Below, piece by piece: positions 9,945 through 19,269 of a stretch of 64,000 nt of DNA. Under the pieces are notes generated by a model that was not told the DNA's origin, did no database searches, and worked only from the letters and a program-made list of their open reading frames with translations. Within the stretch, counting starts at the first letter, position 1; each line of letters begins with the position of its first letter. The DNA is taken from the NCBI GenBank assembly GCA_965661945.1, contig CBFIFP010000009.1:57730-121729 (forward strand), given 5' to 3'. The DNA is from JAJRPT01 sp965661945 (GTDB taxonomy: Bacteria; Bacteroidota; Ignavibacteria; Kapaibacteriales; UBA2268). The translations under genes and the position numbers were made by a program.

Positions 9945-10706
9945 TTATAATTCTTTATGAGTAAAATAAGCGTTTGATTGTGCTTTAGGTAAAATAATTA
10001 CTTCAGATAAATTTACATGTTCGGGAGTGTTTGCCATATAAAAAATAGTATCTGCAATGTCCTCAGAATGAAGTGGCTCAAATCCGTTATATACTTGTGA
10101 TGCTTTTTTTGTGTCTCCTCTAAATCTAACAATAGAGAATTCTGTGTCAATCATTCCTGGATTAAGCGAACTAACTTTAATTTTATGTTGAGCTAAATCT
10201 TCTCTCATTCCCTCGCTGATAGCTCTAACCGCAAATTTAGAAGCACAATATACATGTCCTTTTGGGTAAACGTTGTAGCCAGAAATAGAGCCAATATTGA
10301 TTATATGACCTTTTTGTAGCTTAACCATATATTTACTTATAAATTTTGATACATAGAGCAAACCTTTTACATTGGTATCAATCATCGTATCCCACTCTTC
10401 TACTGATGCTTCATTAAAATCATCTAAACCGAGTGATAAGCCAGCATTGTTTACTAACAAATCAATAGGGTTATCATTTATGTTTAATGAATTTAGTTGC
10501 TCTTCAACGTCTTTTCTATTTCTTACATCGAAGCATAAAGTTGTAATTTCATTATTATATTTTTTGAATATACTATCTTTAAGCAATTCTAACCTATCGT
10601 TTCTACGAGCAGTTGCGATGATATTCCAGCCATTTTCGGCAAATTTATAAGCAACTGCTTCACCAATTCCAGCACTTGCACCTGTAATTAAAATTGTTTT
10701 TTCCAT
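9945..10706 (-). CDS. Short-chain dehydrogenase/reductase, YdfG-like
   Basis: 253 residues with the classical SDR signature: nucleotide-binding TGASAGIG (about 8-15), NNAGLSLG (about 87-94), a catalytic serine near GSISGYN, and YCASK (about 153-157). The arginine in the TARRNDR segment after the second strand suggests NADP(H). Sequence style is closest to YdfG-type NADP-dependent 3-hydroxy acid or serine dehydrogenases. It probably oxidises or reduces a small hydroxy compound in the cytoplasm. First gene of a two-gene minus-strand unit with the NdpA-like gene; a TAATTTTG box lies about 96 nt upstream. Confidence 0.87.
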   Translation of the reverse strand: MEKTILITGASAGIGEAVAYKFAENGWNIIATARRNDRLELLKDSIFKKYNNEITTLCFDVRNRKDVEEQLNSLNINDNPIDLLVNNAGLSLGLDDFNEASVEEWDTMIDTNVKGLLYVSKFISKYMVKLQKGHIINIGSISGYNVYPKGHVYCASKFAVRAISEGMREDLAQHKIKVSSLNPGMIDTEFSIVRFRGDTKKASQVYNGFEPLHSEDIADTIFYMANTPEHVNLSEVIILPKAQSNAYFTHKEL

Positions 10707-10801
10707 TTTTATACCTTTTTGAATTTACATTTTTTGAAAATACTTATTCAAATTATAATCTAAAATAAGTTAAAAATAAAGTTTGATTCATTTATAAACC
10801 A

Positions 10802-10809
10802 CAAAATTA
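10802..10809 (-). promoter_or_regulatory. Possible -7 box for the SDR/NdpA unit
   Basis: The minus strand reads TAATTTTG, the same octamer found before other genes here, about 96 nt upstream of the SDR start. This would give a leader of about 90 nt. Confidence 0.4.
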
Positions 10810-10902
10810 AGATATTTTATTTTAATTTAAGGAACTCTGTTTTATTTTCTTATGAATTATTACTTATATGTAAATCAGTCATTAGATTTATTTAACTTAT
10901 TG

Positions 10903-11814
10903 TTAGTGAAATATACTAGGTCTTAAACGTATTCCAAGGTGCCAAAAATTAGTTCTAAATGGCATTATTTGTGTAGTTTCTTCAAACATAGTCTCATAAC
11001 TAATAAAAATGTCAGAAGAGTTTTGTTTTCCATTTATTCCTAAGGCGAGTTCAATCCTTCCATCAATATTTACTTTTGAATTAGTTAGATAACTTTCTTT
11101 ATCTGAGAATATTGTAGCAATTGACGAAAAAAGACGAATTGAGAATATATTATTTATTTGATATTCTGCAAGACTACTTAATCTAACTGAACCTCTTAAA
11201 TCTTGAAATGAAGATATTGAATTTATTAAATCATTTTTTGGGCTTTTATAATCTTCTGAAAACAAGTAGTACTCACTATTTATCTGAGTAGTTAAAATTA
11301 CTTTTCCAAGATTTCTGATGTAACTATATCTTAAGTTAAATCCAGTTAGTATCACATTTCTTCTTAATATTTGATATTCAATATTGGGTTGGTTTTCAAT
11401 GGGAGGGTCTGAATTATCTATGTCATGCTTGCACCTATGAAAAATACCTACTGAATATGAATAGTTACCTTTAGATTGATAAAGTGATAGATTTTCTTCC
11501 CAAGTTGCTTTTCTAGGATTGAAGGCAATATCATTATATGGATTAGAGTTAAGTTCGTGACCAAGCAAAAAAGCAATAGACATATCATTTTGAAATCTAT
11601 ATAATTCGGCAAATCCTATTAATTTAAACGACCAATCCATATCTCCTAAATATGACCCAGAACCACGAGCTAGTTCGGGAGAGAAGTCAAAACTATCAAA
11701 TAATACTCCCCTTTTGGAACTATCTTGAATAGAAACTGGTAAAACATTTCTTGTTACCAGTATCTGTGAATAAATATTGAGATTGAATATTATAATTAAG
11801 ATTATATATTTCAT
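10903..11814 (-). CDS. Putative outer-membrane beta-barrel protein
   Basis: 303 residues. The signal peptide ends near NIYSQ (about 17). The rest alternates short amphipathic strands with polar loops and ends with a hydrophobic/aromatic strand (FWHLGIRLRPSIFH), as outer-membrane barrels do. A central VGIFHRCKHDID motif, with histidine, cysteine and aspartates, might form a site, but I do not recognise the family. It stands alone between the SDR unit and the divergent smc gene. Function unknown; an outer-membrane location is inferred from the strand pattern. Confidence 0.65.
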   Translation of the reverse strand: MKYIILIIIFNLNIYSQILVTRNVLPVSIQDSSKRGVLFDSFDFSPELARGSGSYLGDMDWSFKLIGFAELYRFQNDMSIAFLLGHELNSNPYNDIAFNPRKATWEENLSLYQSKGNYSYSVGIFHRCKHDIDNSDPPIENQPNIEYQILRRNVILTGFNLRYSYIRNLGKVILTTQINSEYYLFSEDYKSPKNDLINSISSFQDLRGSVRLSSLAEYQINNIFSIRLFSSIATIFSDKESYLTNSKVNIDGRIELALGINGKQNSSDIFISYETMFEETTQIMPFRTNFWHLGIRLRPSIFH

Positions 11815-11947
11815 ATTTTTAGTTATTTTGAGTTTAAAATAATTTAAAATTAATGATTTTTTATTTGATAAATGGTAATATTTTTTCTATTTTTGAATTT
11901 GGTTTAAATTTTATTTAAAGTAATATTTATAAAAAGGCGCTTAGTTA

Positions 11948-14900
11948 ATGTTTCTATCAGAGTTAGAGATTCACGGTTTTAAGTCATTTGCTCAGAAGAC
12001 AAAATTCAAATTTGCAGAGGGTGTTACAGCAGTTGTAGGACCAAATGGTTGTGGGAAATCAAATGTAGTTGACGCAATTAGATGGGTTTTGGGTGAACAA
12101 AAAACTACTGTACTTAGATCTGATTCTATGGAAAATGTTATTTTTAACGGAGCAAAAAATTACAAGCCATTAGGAATGGCTGAGGTTACTTTGACCTTAG
12201 AAAATAATAGAGGTGTGCTTTCAAGTGATTTCTCTATGGTTTCTGTAGCTAGAAGACTATTCAGAAGTGGAGATTCCAAATATCTTTTAAATAAAGCTAA
12301 CTGTAGATTGAAAGATATAAATAATCTTTTTATGGATACGGGAATGGGACCTGATTCTTACTCGGTTATCGAATTAAAAATGGTTGAAAATTTACTTTCT
12401 GGTAAAAATGAAGACCGAAAAGGTCTTTTAGAAGAAGCCGCTGGTATAACTAAATATAAAATTAAAAGAAAAGAAACTGAAAGAAAATTAAATAGTGTGG
12501 AACAAGATTTAGATAGAGTTCTTGATATTGTTTCCGAAGTTGAGAAGAATGTTAATTCATTATCACGACAAGCTGCAAAAACAAGAAAATATAATAAATT
12601 AACTGAAGAGCTAAAAGAAAAAGAACTAATTTATTATTATTTAAAATACCATTCTTTGAAAGAAAACTCAGTAGGATTTGAAGATAATATTAATAATTTA
12701 AAATTAGAAATTGAAAATATTTCTAAAAATTTGAGTGATTATCAATTAAAAATTGATGATTACAAAGTTAATAAAGAACAAGTAGAAAGTGAATATAATT
12801 CATTAAGAGTTGAACAAAATGCAAATAATGCAAGATTGTCTGATAAAAAACAAGAAATTGCTGTTGCTGAGGTTAATCTTAAAAATATATTTAAAGATTT
12901 TGACAGATTAAATGATGAGATTAAAAGGGCTGAAAATGCTCTTCAAAAAAATAAAGAAAATATTGAGAACATAGCAATTTTAAAAGAAGAAAAAAGCAAT
13001 AGTTTAATTAAAATAAATAATGATATTTTAGAAATTAAAGATAAATTAAATGGATCAGAAAAGAATTTAAGTGATTTTATAAATTCTATTAATGAAAAAA
13101 GTAAAGAACGTTCTATTCTTAGCTCTAAAATTAGAGAATTTGAATTTAAAATTAAAAAACATCAAGATGAATTAAATAAACTAAATAGAATAAAAGAAGA
13201 ATTAGATTTAAAAAAAGATGAGTTATTACCAGAAATTGAAATAATTAAAAATAAATTAATAGAAAATAATAATTCTATAGACAAATTAAAAAATGAGTTA
13301 AATTTAAAAAAAGATGAACTAAATAATGTGATATATAAAAAAGATGAATTAAAAATAATAATTGATGATACTAATTATAAAATAAAGGAAAATAAATCAA
13401 TTATTGATGATAAAAATAGACAATTGAATTTTTATAATTCATTAATTGATTCAGAATCAAACTCAATTCATCTATTGAAAAATAAAGAATGGAATAAAAA
13501 TAATTATAATACACTTGCTGATAATATAGCTGTTGATAAGGAATATCAAAGAGCCATACAAACTCTACTGGGTGAAGCAGCTGGATCAATTATTGTTGAG
13601 CATATTGAAGAAGTGAAATCGGCTGACAATATTTTAAAAACTTTAAAAAAAGGTAAGCAGTCTTTAATTATTCTAAATAATAGTAATTTAAAAATAACTA
13701 AAAAAGAAGATATTGCAGGATTAATAGTATTTTTAGAAGATGCAATACGAACAAACAATAGTATTAAAAGTTATTTGTTGAATAAATATTCAAACTGTGG
13801 TATTTTTAATACTATGGAAAATGCAATAACAGCATTAAATGATAATAAAGTTGATTATGCATTAACTGTCGATGGCTCCTTATTCTCTGTGAATGGTGAT
13901 TTTATAATTGGAGGAGAAGAAAAATTAAAATCTAATTTTGGAAAACTCGAAAAAATTGAATTACTAAATTTAGATATAAATGAATTAAATGATTTAATCT
14001 TAAAATTAAATAATGAGTTAGAAATTAATAATTCACTATTTAGAGAATTAAATGATGATAATATAAAACAAGATATTAAAAAATATGAATATACTTTAAA
14101 TGAATTACAAAAAGAAAAGAATACACTTGAAGTAAAAAATAATTCTTTAATTAATAATTCCAAGTTTTTAGAGGATAATATTGCCAAAAATAAATTAGAA
14201 TTGATTAATTTAGAAAAAGATAAAATTGATTTTGAGGAAATAGATACATTAAATAATGAATTAAATGTTATTAATTCACAATTATTCGATTTAGAAAAAG
14301 AAGAAAAAGAAAAAAGAAGTATATTTAATCAATTCAAAGAAACAACTCAGCGATTAGAAATTGATAAAGTAAGAGCTGAAAATGATTTAAAAAGAACTAA
14401 TGACGAACTTGACGATACAAATTATAATATCCAAAGTATAGAAAAAAGAATTACAAGATTAAATACCGAAATAAATGATAATGAAAAAAATAAAATATCA
14501 TTAAAAAATAAATTAGATATTTCACACAATGAGATAAAATTATTTATTAATCTTCAAGAAGAATTATCAAACAAAATTGAAATAATTAACTCTAAATTAA
14601 AAGATATTAATCTATCAATAGATTCTATTATTAAAGAAAAAAATATTCTAAATTCTAAATTTAATTCTTTAAATATTGAATTACATAAAATTGAAATAAA
14701 TTATACTGAAATTAATACTCAGAAAAAAAGTATATCAGAACAGCTTTATGAAAAATATGAAAAAACTATAGAGTCTTTAGAAAAACCTTTTGATGATTTT
14801 AATCAGCAAGAATTAAATGCATATATAAAAGAAATTAAATCTAAATTACAAGCCATAGGTAGTATAAACTTTATGGCACTTGAAGAATATGAAAAAGAGA

Positions 14901-15466
14901 ATGAAAGATTTAATTTTTATAAAGAACAAATAGATGATTTAAATAAAGCAAAAGCAACTTTGATTCAAACTATAAAAGAAATAAATGTAAAAGCTACAGA
15001 ACTTCTAGAAAATACTTTTAATCAAGTAAGGGTCAATTTTATCGATTTATTCAAAACATTATTTAATGAGGAAGCAGAATGTGATATATCGCTAGAGGGT
15101 GAGAGCATTTTGGAAGCTGATTTAAAAATCTGGGCAAAACCACCTGGAAAAAAACCACACAGTATAGATATGCTTTCAGGGGGTGAGAAAACTTTAACAG
15201 CAATCGCTTTACTCTTTGCTATATATTTAGTTAAGCCAAGTCCTTTTTGTATATTAGATGAGGTTGATGCGCCTTTGGATGATAGCAATGTAGATAGATT
15301 TGTAAATTTAATTAAAAGATTTAGTAACAATACACAGTTTTTAATCGTTACACATAATAAGAAAACTATGGAAGCTGCAGATTATCTTTATGGAATTACT
15401 CAACAAGAAGAAGGAATTTCAAAAGTAGTTTCTGTAAAATTAGATAAACAAGATATAGAAGTTTAA
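11948..15466 (+). CDS. smc: Chromosome segregation protein SMC
   Basis: 1172 residues, full length for bacterial SMC. The N-terminal ATPase half has Walker A GPNGCGKSN (about 32-40). A coiled coil runs to about residue 515, the hinge spans about 520-665 (GEAAGSIIVE, GDFIIGGEE), and a second coiled coil follows. The C-terminal half has the signature LSGGEKTLTA (about 1074) and Walker B FCILDEVDAPLDD (about 1098). SMC with ScpA/ScpB compacts and resolves sister chromosomes. The coiled-coil DNA is extremely rich in AAA/AAT codons, which looks repetitive but simply encodes Lys/Asn/Glu. A small exported protein gene follows 18 bp downstream. Confidence 0.98.
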   Translation: MFLSELEIHGFKSFAQKTKFKFAEGVTAVVGPNGCGKSNVVDAIRWVLGEQKTTVLRSDSMENVIFNGAKNYKPLGMAEVTLTLENNRGVLSSDFSMVSVARRLFRSGDSKYLLNKANCRLKDINNLFMDTGMGPDSYSVIELKMVENLLSGKNEDRKGLLEEAAGITKYKIKRKETERKLNSVEQDLDRVLDIVSEVEKNVNSLSRQAAKTRKYNKLTEELKEKELIYYYLKYHSLKENSVGFEDNINNLKLEIENISKNLSDYQLKIDDYKVNKEQVESEYNSLRVEQNANNARLSDKKQEIAVAEVNLKNIFKDFDRLNDEIKRAENALQKNKENIENIAILKEEKSNSLIKINNDILEIKDKLNGSEKNLSDFINSINEKSKERSILSSKIREFEFKIKKHQDELNKLNRIKEELDLKKDELLPEIEIIKNKLIENNNSIDKLKNELNLKKDELNNVIYKKDELKIIIDDTNYKIKENKSIIDDKNRQLNFYNSLIDSESNSIHLLKNKEWNKNNYNTLADNIAVDKEYQRAIQTLLGEAAGSIIVEHIEEVKSADNILKTLKKGKQSLIILNNSNLKITKKEDIAGLIVFLEDAIRTNNSIKSYLLNKYSNCGIFNTMENAITALNDNKVDYALTVDGSLFSVNGDFIIGGEEKLKSNFGKLEKIELLNLDINELNDLILKLNNELEINNSLFRELNDDNIKQDIKKYEYTLNELQKEKNTLEVKNNSLINNSKFLEDNIAKNKLELINLEKDKIDFEEIDTLNNELNVINSQLFDLEKEEKEKRSIFNQFKETTQRLEIDKVRAENDLKRTNDELDDTNYNIQSIEKRITRLNTEINDNEKNKISLKNKLDISHNEIKLFINLQEELSNKIEIINSKLKDINLSIDSIIKEKNILNSKFNSLNIELHKIEINYTEINTQKKSISEQLYEKYEKTIESLEKPFDDFNQQELNAYIKEIKSKLQAIGSINFMALEEYEKENERFNFYKEQIDDLNKAKATLIQTIKEINVKATELLENTFNQVRVNFIDLFKTLFNEEAECDISLEGESILEADLKIWAKPPGKKPHSIDMLSGGEKTLTAIALLFAIYLVKPSPFCILDEVDAPLDDSNVDRFVNLIKRFSNNTQFLIVTHNKKTMEAADYLYGITQQEEGISKVVSVKLDKQDIEV

Positions 15467-15484
15467 TATTTAAAAGGTAATATT

Positions 15485-16054
15485 ATGAAAAGAATTTTTT
15501 TACTAATTGCAATAATCAATATGTTTTTTGCAATAGACTCTTTTTCTCAAATGCAAAATTTTGAAGAAACTGTAGAAACAGAAGATGGAAAACAGGTTGA
15601 CCCTAAATTAATGTATTTTAAAGATAAATATGAAGAAGTATTTACTGACTTTTATTTTGATGAAGTTTGGAATGCAACTATAAAAGCTATAGAATCTACT
15701 AATTGTCAATTAGCACAAAAAACAAACAGTCAGGATGATGAGGGTTTTTACAAAGGAAAAATCGTATCAGATTTTTGTATTTTTGCTATGAAAGAAAACA
15801 AAGATAAAGTTATAGATAGTCTGATAAAATATAGTTATGAAGTTCCATTAATTAGAGCTGGTGTTTGGGAAAATGGAAGAGTTCAATATAAAATTATATT
15901 AAAAGAAAAAGAAGAGTCTGTAGAAATGATTTTGAAAGCTGAGATAAGTGGTCGAGAGGGTTATGTTACCAATGAGGTTCATTGGTGGAAATCAAGCGGT
16001 TGGTTTGAGCATACTTTGATCACTAAAATTAAAGAAAATCTTGAGAATTTGTAA
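15485..16054 (+). CDS. Small exported protein of unknown function
   Basis: 189 residues. A signal peptide (about 1-21, ending DSFSQ) is followed by a soluble alpha/beta-looking domain with two cysteines (TNCQ and SDFCIF) that could form a periplasmic disulfide. The FYFDEVWNATIKAIESTNCQ segment recalls small exported proteins with a short helix followed by antiparallel strands, but I cannot assign a family. It lies 18 bp after smc and is closed by a strong terminator, so it is probably co-transcribed with smc, though no functional link is obvious. Confidence 0.75.
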   Translation: MKRIFLLIAIINMFFAIDSFSQMQNFEETVETEDGKQVDPKLMYFKDKYEEVFTDFYFDEVWNATIKAIESTNCQLAQKTNSQDDEGFYKGKIVSDFCIFAMKENKDKVIDSLIKYSYEVPLIRAGVWENGRVQYKIILKEKEESVEMILKAEISGREGYVTNEVHWWKSSGWFEHTLITKIKENLENL

Positions 16055-16059
16055 TATTT

Positions 16060-16084
16060 AAGGGGCTATCGCCCCTTTTTTTTT
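16060..16084 (+). terminator. Intrinsic terminator after the smc operon
   Basis: The stem AAGGGGC / GCCCCTT with loop TATC runs straight into a long T run. It lies 6 nt after the stop codon of the exported-protein gene. Confidence 0.9.
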
Positions 16085-16093
16085 GTATTTCAT

Positions 16094-16119
16094 TTTTTTA
16101 TCGCTCTTTTCTTTAATCA
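16094..16119. repeat. Direct repeat copy A, matching the wlbA 3' end
   Basis: 26 nt matching 16564-16589 at 24 of 26 positions. On the minus strand it encodes IKEKSDKK in an open frame, the same residues as near the C-terminus of the WlbA-like protein. It therefore looks like a stray second copy of that gene's end, 470 bp away. Confidence 0.7.
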
Positions 16120-16238
16120 TAATTTTTTTGTTATAATACTTTTAATATTCCATAAAATGGTATAATACTAAAAATAACTCTGATTTAATAAATTTTAATA
16201 ATCTATATATCTAAATAAAACAATAGGATGAAAACTGT

Positions 16239-16362
16239 ATGCTACCTTTTTTAATTATATTATTAAATTTATTTGTAACGAAATTCTCAAAAAGAATTAG
16301 ACCAATTAGCTGAAGAATGTTATAATTGGAAATGGGATGATGATGAAGAACCTATAGGGTAA
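16239..16362 (+). pseudogene. Possible frameshifted small gene
   Basis: The ATG at 16239 opens a hydrophobic start (MLPFLIILLNLFVT) that runs to a nearby stop. A neighbouring frame, without a start codon, encodes QKELDQLAEECYNWKWDDDE and stops at 16362, just before a good terminator. Joining the two by a one-base indel near 16277-16283 would give one short secreted or membrane peptide of about 40 residues. It could also be chance. Low confidence. Confidence 0.3.
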
Positions 16363-16383
16363 CATTAAAATAACTAATAAAAT

Positions 16384-16410
16384 AAAGGGAGCCATTAGCT
16401 CCCTTTTTTT
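16384..16410 (+). terminator. Intrinsic terminator in the intergenic region
   Basis: The stem AAGGGAGC / GCTCCCTT with a 5-nt loop is followed by seven T's. It lies 22 nt after the end of the small frameshifted frame, implying that something here is or was transcribed on the plus strand. Confidence 0.85.
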
Positions 16411-16545
16411 GTATCATAAAATTTGTTTACAATGATATATAGATACTACATTTAAATACTGAAATAAAGTGGGGTAAAGAGAATTGATAGCTTAGAAATT
16501 ATATTTGATTTAAAAGGAGATTCTGAATCAACAATATTTATAATA

Positions 16546-17481
16546 CTAATCACACATTCTATGTTTTTTATCGCTCTTCTCTTTAATTAAAGAATGTCGA
16601 ATGTCCCAAGCAAGTTGCACAGATGGTCTGGCATCTTTGATACCATAGCCACCACCTTCTATAATATCCTTATAAACTAATGTGTGAAGGTCGGTAAATC
16701 CACCTGAGAATTCAATTTCATCACCATCGATAGTTATAGATCGATAGGTTGGTTGATTATTTTTAACAGCTTCCTCAGGTAAATCTGTTTTATCAGTTGA
16801 TAAAAACCATCTAACGTTTGCGTTTTCAAGTTCAATAAATCCAGCTGCTTTAGTATCATCAAGTAAGTGTAATTCCGTTTCCTTTACATTTCCAAAAAGC
16901 CATATTAGCATATCAAAGAAATGTATTCCAATGTTTGTAGCAACACCTCCAGATTTCTCTAAATCACCTTTCCATGAATATTTATACCAAGGACCTCTAG
17001 AGGTTATATAGGTTAGCACTACATCTTTTTTTGTGTTTGATTTTTCAGCTTTAATTTTATCTCTTAAAGTTTTTATTTTATCGTGAACTCTTAATTGAAG
17101 TATATTATATACTTTTGAGCCAGTTTGATTTTCAATTTCTTCAAGATAATCAAGATTATGTGGCTTTGTAACTAAAGGTTTTTCACAAATAGCGTTTGCT
17201 CCAATTCTTAGGGCAAATCTTATGTGCGAATCGTGTAAGTAATTTGGAGAACATATAGATACATAATCACAATTCCCATCACGACCAATTAATTTTGATA
17301 AATGTCTATCAAATCTTTCAAACTCTGTAAAGAAACTAGCATGTGGAAAATATCTATCTAATATTCCTACTGAATCGTGAGTGTCCATTGCGGCTATTAA
17401 TTCGCTATCAGTATCTTTAATTGCTTGTAAGTGTCTCGGTGCAATATATCCTGCAACTCCTATTAATGCAAATTTTTTCAT
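16546..17481 (-). CDS. wlbA: WlbA/WbpB-like UDP-GlcNAcA 3-dehydrogenase (Gfo/Idh/MocA)
   Basis: 311 residues. The N-terminus ALIGVAGYIAPRHLQAIKDT is the hallmark of WlbA/WbpB, which oxidise C3 of UDP-N-acetyl-D-glucosaminuronic acid using bound NAD. Further motifs are CEKPL (about residue 98) and GGVATNIGIHFFDML with the catalytic-region histidine. In the known pathway an aminotransferase (WlbC/WbpE) and an acetyltransferase (WlbB/WbpD) follow, giving 2,3-diacetamido uronic acids. Neither is clearly present in this window, so the partners may be elsewhere. It is the last gene of the long minus-strand polysaccharide operon, and part of its 3' end is duplicated at 16094-16119. Confidence 0.85.
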   Translation of the reverse strand: MKKFALIGVAGYIAPRHLQAIKDTDSELIAAMDTHDSVGILDRYFPHASFFTEFERFDRHLSKLIGRDGNCDYVSICSPNYLHDSHIRFALRIGANAICEKPLVTKPHNLDYLEEIENQTGSKVYNILQLRVHDKIKTLRDKIKAEKSNTKKDVVLTYITSRGPWYKYSWKGDLEKSGGVATNIGIHFFDMLIWLFGNVKETELHLLDDTKAAGFIELENANVRWFLSTDKTDLPEEAVKNNQPTYRSITIDGDEIEFSGGFTDLHTLVYKDIIEGGGYGIKDARPSVQLAWDIRHSLIKEKSDKKHRMCD

Positions 17482-17482
17482 A

Positions 17483-18262
17483 TTATTTTAATTCCGATTT
17501 TTTATTCATCATCCAAAGTTTATAAAATTTCATAAATATTGAAATTCCTGCTATTGAGCATAGTAAAAATCCACGTATCCCATCTCTGAATCCTCCTCTT
17601 ATTATATAATATTGGAAGAATTTAAAAAATGGTCTTAGTGTAAAATGAACTATACCAACTTCTTTTTTATTATCGTACATATCTTCTGCATACCACTCAG
17701 AATATCTAATAAGTTTTGTCCATTGGTAGGTAAAATCTCTTATTGGTTCATGAATTAAGAAAGCCCCTTTCTTTTTTATCCACGTTTTATTATCTATTTT
17801 AATCTTTGAATGAACTTTTTTAATTATAAAATTCTTATATAATTCTTTCTTGACAAGACGTTTACCTCCTCCACCTAAATATGTTGAATGTTTTAATACT
17901 TTACCCATGAATTTAGTTTTTATTTTTACCAAAAAACCATCATAGATAATTTTATCTTGTGAAAGTATCTCTTCAATAGCATCACGTAATTCAGGAGTAC
18001 ATATTTCATCTGAGTCAATCACAAAAACCCAATCGTGAGCTACTTGAGGCATACCCCAACTTCTTTGTTCACCCGAATTTATATATTCGTGTTGCACTAA
18101 TTTAACATTTGGATATGATTTGCAAATTTCAACAGTATTATCAGTGCTAAACGCATCTACTATAAAAACTTCATCAACCCAAGTGATTGAATCAAGTGTA
18201 TCCCTTATAATATCTTCATTATTTTGGACTGGAATAAATGCTGATAGTTTGTGTAGTCTCAT
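17483..18262 (-). CDS. Glycosyltransferase family 2, WaaE-like
   Basis: 259 residues. A GT-A fold start (LSAFIPVQNNEDIIRDTLDSI), VDAFSTDNT and the DxD-type motif VIDSDE (about residue 87) define an inverting family 2 glycosyltransferase. Hydrophobic stretches near the C-terminus (FLLCSIAGISIFMKFYKLW) suggest inner-membrane association. It resembles WaaE/KdtX-type enzymes that add sugars to LPS or capsule intermediates at the cytoplasmic face. It overlaps the upstream glycosyltransferase gene by 4 bp. Donor and acceptor are unknown. Confidence 0.85.
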   Translation of the reverse strand: MRLHKLSAFIPVQNNEDIIRDTLDSITWVDEVFIVDAFSTDNTVEICKSYPNVKLVQHEYINSGEQRSWGMPQVAHDWVFVIDSDEICTPELRDAIEEILSQDKIIYDGFLVKIKTKFMGKVLKHSTYLGGGGKRLVKKELYKNFIIKKVHSKIKIDNKTWIKKKGAFLIHEPIRDFTYQWTKLIRYSEWYAEDMYDNKKEVGIVHFTLRPFFKFFQYYIIRGGFRDGIRGFLLCSIAGISIFMKFYKLWMMNKKSELK

Positions 18263-19269
18263 TTAATTTTTCCAAAAAATAATTCTTCATATTTCTCAGC
18301 TATTGCTTGGCTACTAAAATTATTAATTATATATTCTCTATTTAATTTTGCTTTCCTAATTTTTTCTTCATTATTTAATTTTGACCAATTAATTATTCCA
18401 TTTATAAATTCATCTTCAGAATTACAACCATAATCTTCCCAAAATTCTTTAATTAATGGATTATGCCACATATTATAAAACCCTTGCAAGCCAGATAACA
18501 TACCTTCTGCAAAAGAGTAATGAAAAGATTCAGTATTGCTATAACTTAAAATAATATCATGTTTTTTTAAAAATTCTGATACATTTATTCTATCATCTAT
18601 TAAAGAACTTACTCTTTCTTTTTCAATAATTTTAATTTTTGTTTCTAATTTTAATTCTTTTATTAAATTTTTAATTTCTTCTAAATGTCTAATTGAAGAA
18701 GGTTGGGAAGTATTCATTCCCATAATAGTTAAATTAAATTCAGAATCAATATCAATTAATTTTTTAAACATTTTAATTAATAAATCATAACCTTTTATTG
18801 GATTAAAAGTAAAACCATAAATAGCAATAGATTTTCCATAATTTTTTTTATAAAAAGGGAATGACTCTACATCAATTGCATTGGAAATAGTAATAGTTTT
18901 TACTTTACTATTTATTTTTTCTTTAAATTCGTTTTCGAAAAAACTATTTACAAATATTAAATTATCAATATTATTCCAATTTATTTTATCCATATATTTA
19001 GAAATTATTTCATTTCTATGTAATCTGACAATTACTTTTTTATTTTTCCAATGTTTCTTAGACACTTGATGAGCAAATTTATTAGCCCATTCTACCCAAA
19101 TAACATCACCTTTTACCATAAAATGCCAATAATCTCTTTTATGTTTAGGTGAAATATATTGAATTGTATATTTTTTTTCTAACTCCGCTAAGATAGGTTC
19201 AGCAAAGTGATTATGACCCTTTTGGCACACAAAAGTAATATCATATCTTTTTTTATTAAATAAAAACAT
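18259..19269 (-). CDS. Glycosyltransferase, GT-B fold (family 1/4-like)
   Basis: 336 residues. The C-terminal half carries GT-B features: IAIYGFTFNPIKGYDLLIKMF and NTESFHYSFAEGMLSG, where an E-x(n)-EG pattern resembles the donor-binding EX7E motif. The N-terminal half includes KVIVRLHRNEIISKY. It probably transfers a nucleotide-activated sugar to the lipid-linked repeat unit in the cytoplasm. It overlaps its upstream neighbour by 14 bp and the downstream GT2 gene by 4 bp, typical of tight coupling in this operon. Specificity unknown. Confidence 0.8.
   Translation of the reverse strand: MFLFNKKRYDITFVCQKGHNHFAEPILAELEKKYTIQYISPKHKRDYWHFMVKGDVIWVEWANKFAHQVSKKHWKNKKVIVRLHRNEIISKYMDKINWNNIDNLIFVNSFFENEFKEKINSKVKTITISNAIDVESFPFYKKNYGKSIAIYGFTFNPIKGYDLLIKMFKKLIDIDSEFNLTIMGMNTSQPSSIRHLEEIKNLIKELKLETKIKIIEKERVSSLIDDRINVSEFLKKHDIILSYSNTESFHYSFAEGMLSGLQGFYNMWHNPLIKEFWEDYGCNSEDEFINGIINWSKLNNEEKIRKAKLNREYIINNFSSQAIAEKYEELFFGKIK

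Larger units (their letters stand above)
16120..16545. other. Intergenic region with gene remnants
   Basis: The non-coding stretch between the smc operon terminator and the wlbA-like gene, bounded by direct repeats (copy A 16094-16119 and copy B 16564-16589). It holds a possible frameshifted small gene (16239-16362) with its own terminator (16384-16410). A second unassigned plus-strand open frame lacks an ATG and runs from about 16468 into the wlbA-like gene (translation SGVKRIDSLEIIFDLKGD...). It looks like an insertion or recombination leftover. No transposase or RNA gene is visible. Confidence 0.5.

Noticed and set aside
12600..14760. Apparent low-complexity, repeat-like A-rich DNA
   Set aside because: It encodes the coiled coils of SMC, whose Lys/Glu/Asn content explains the pattern.
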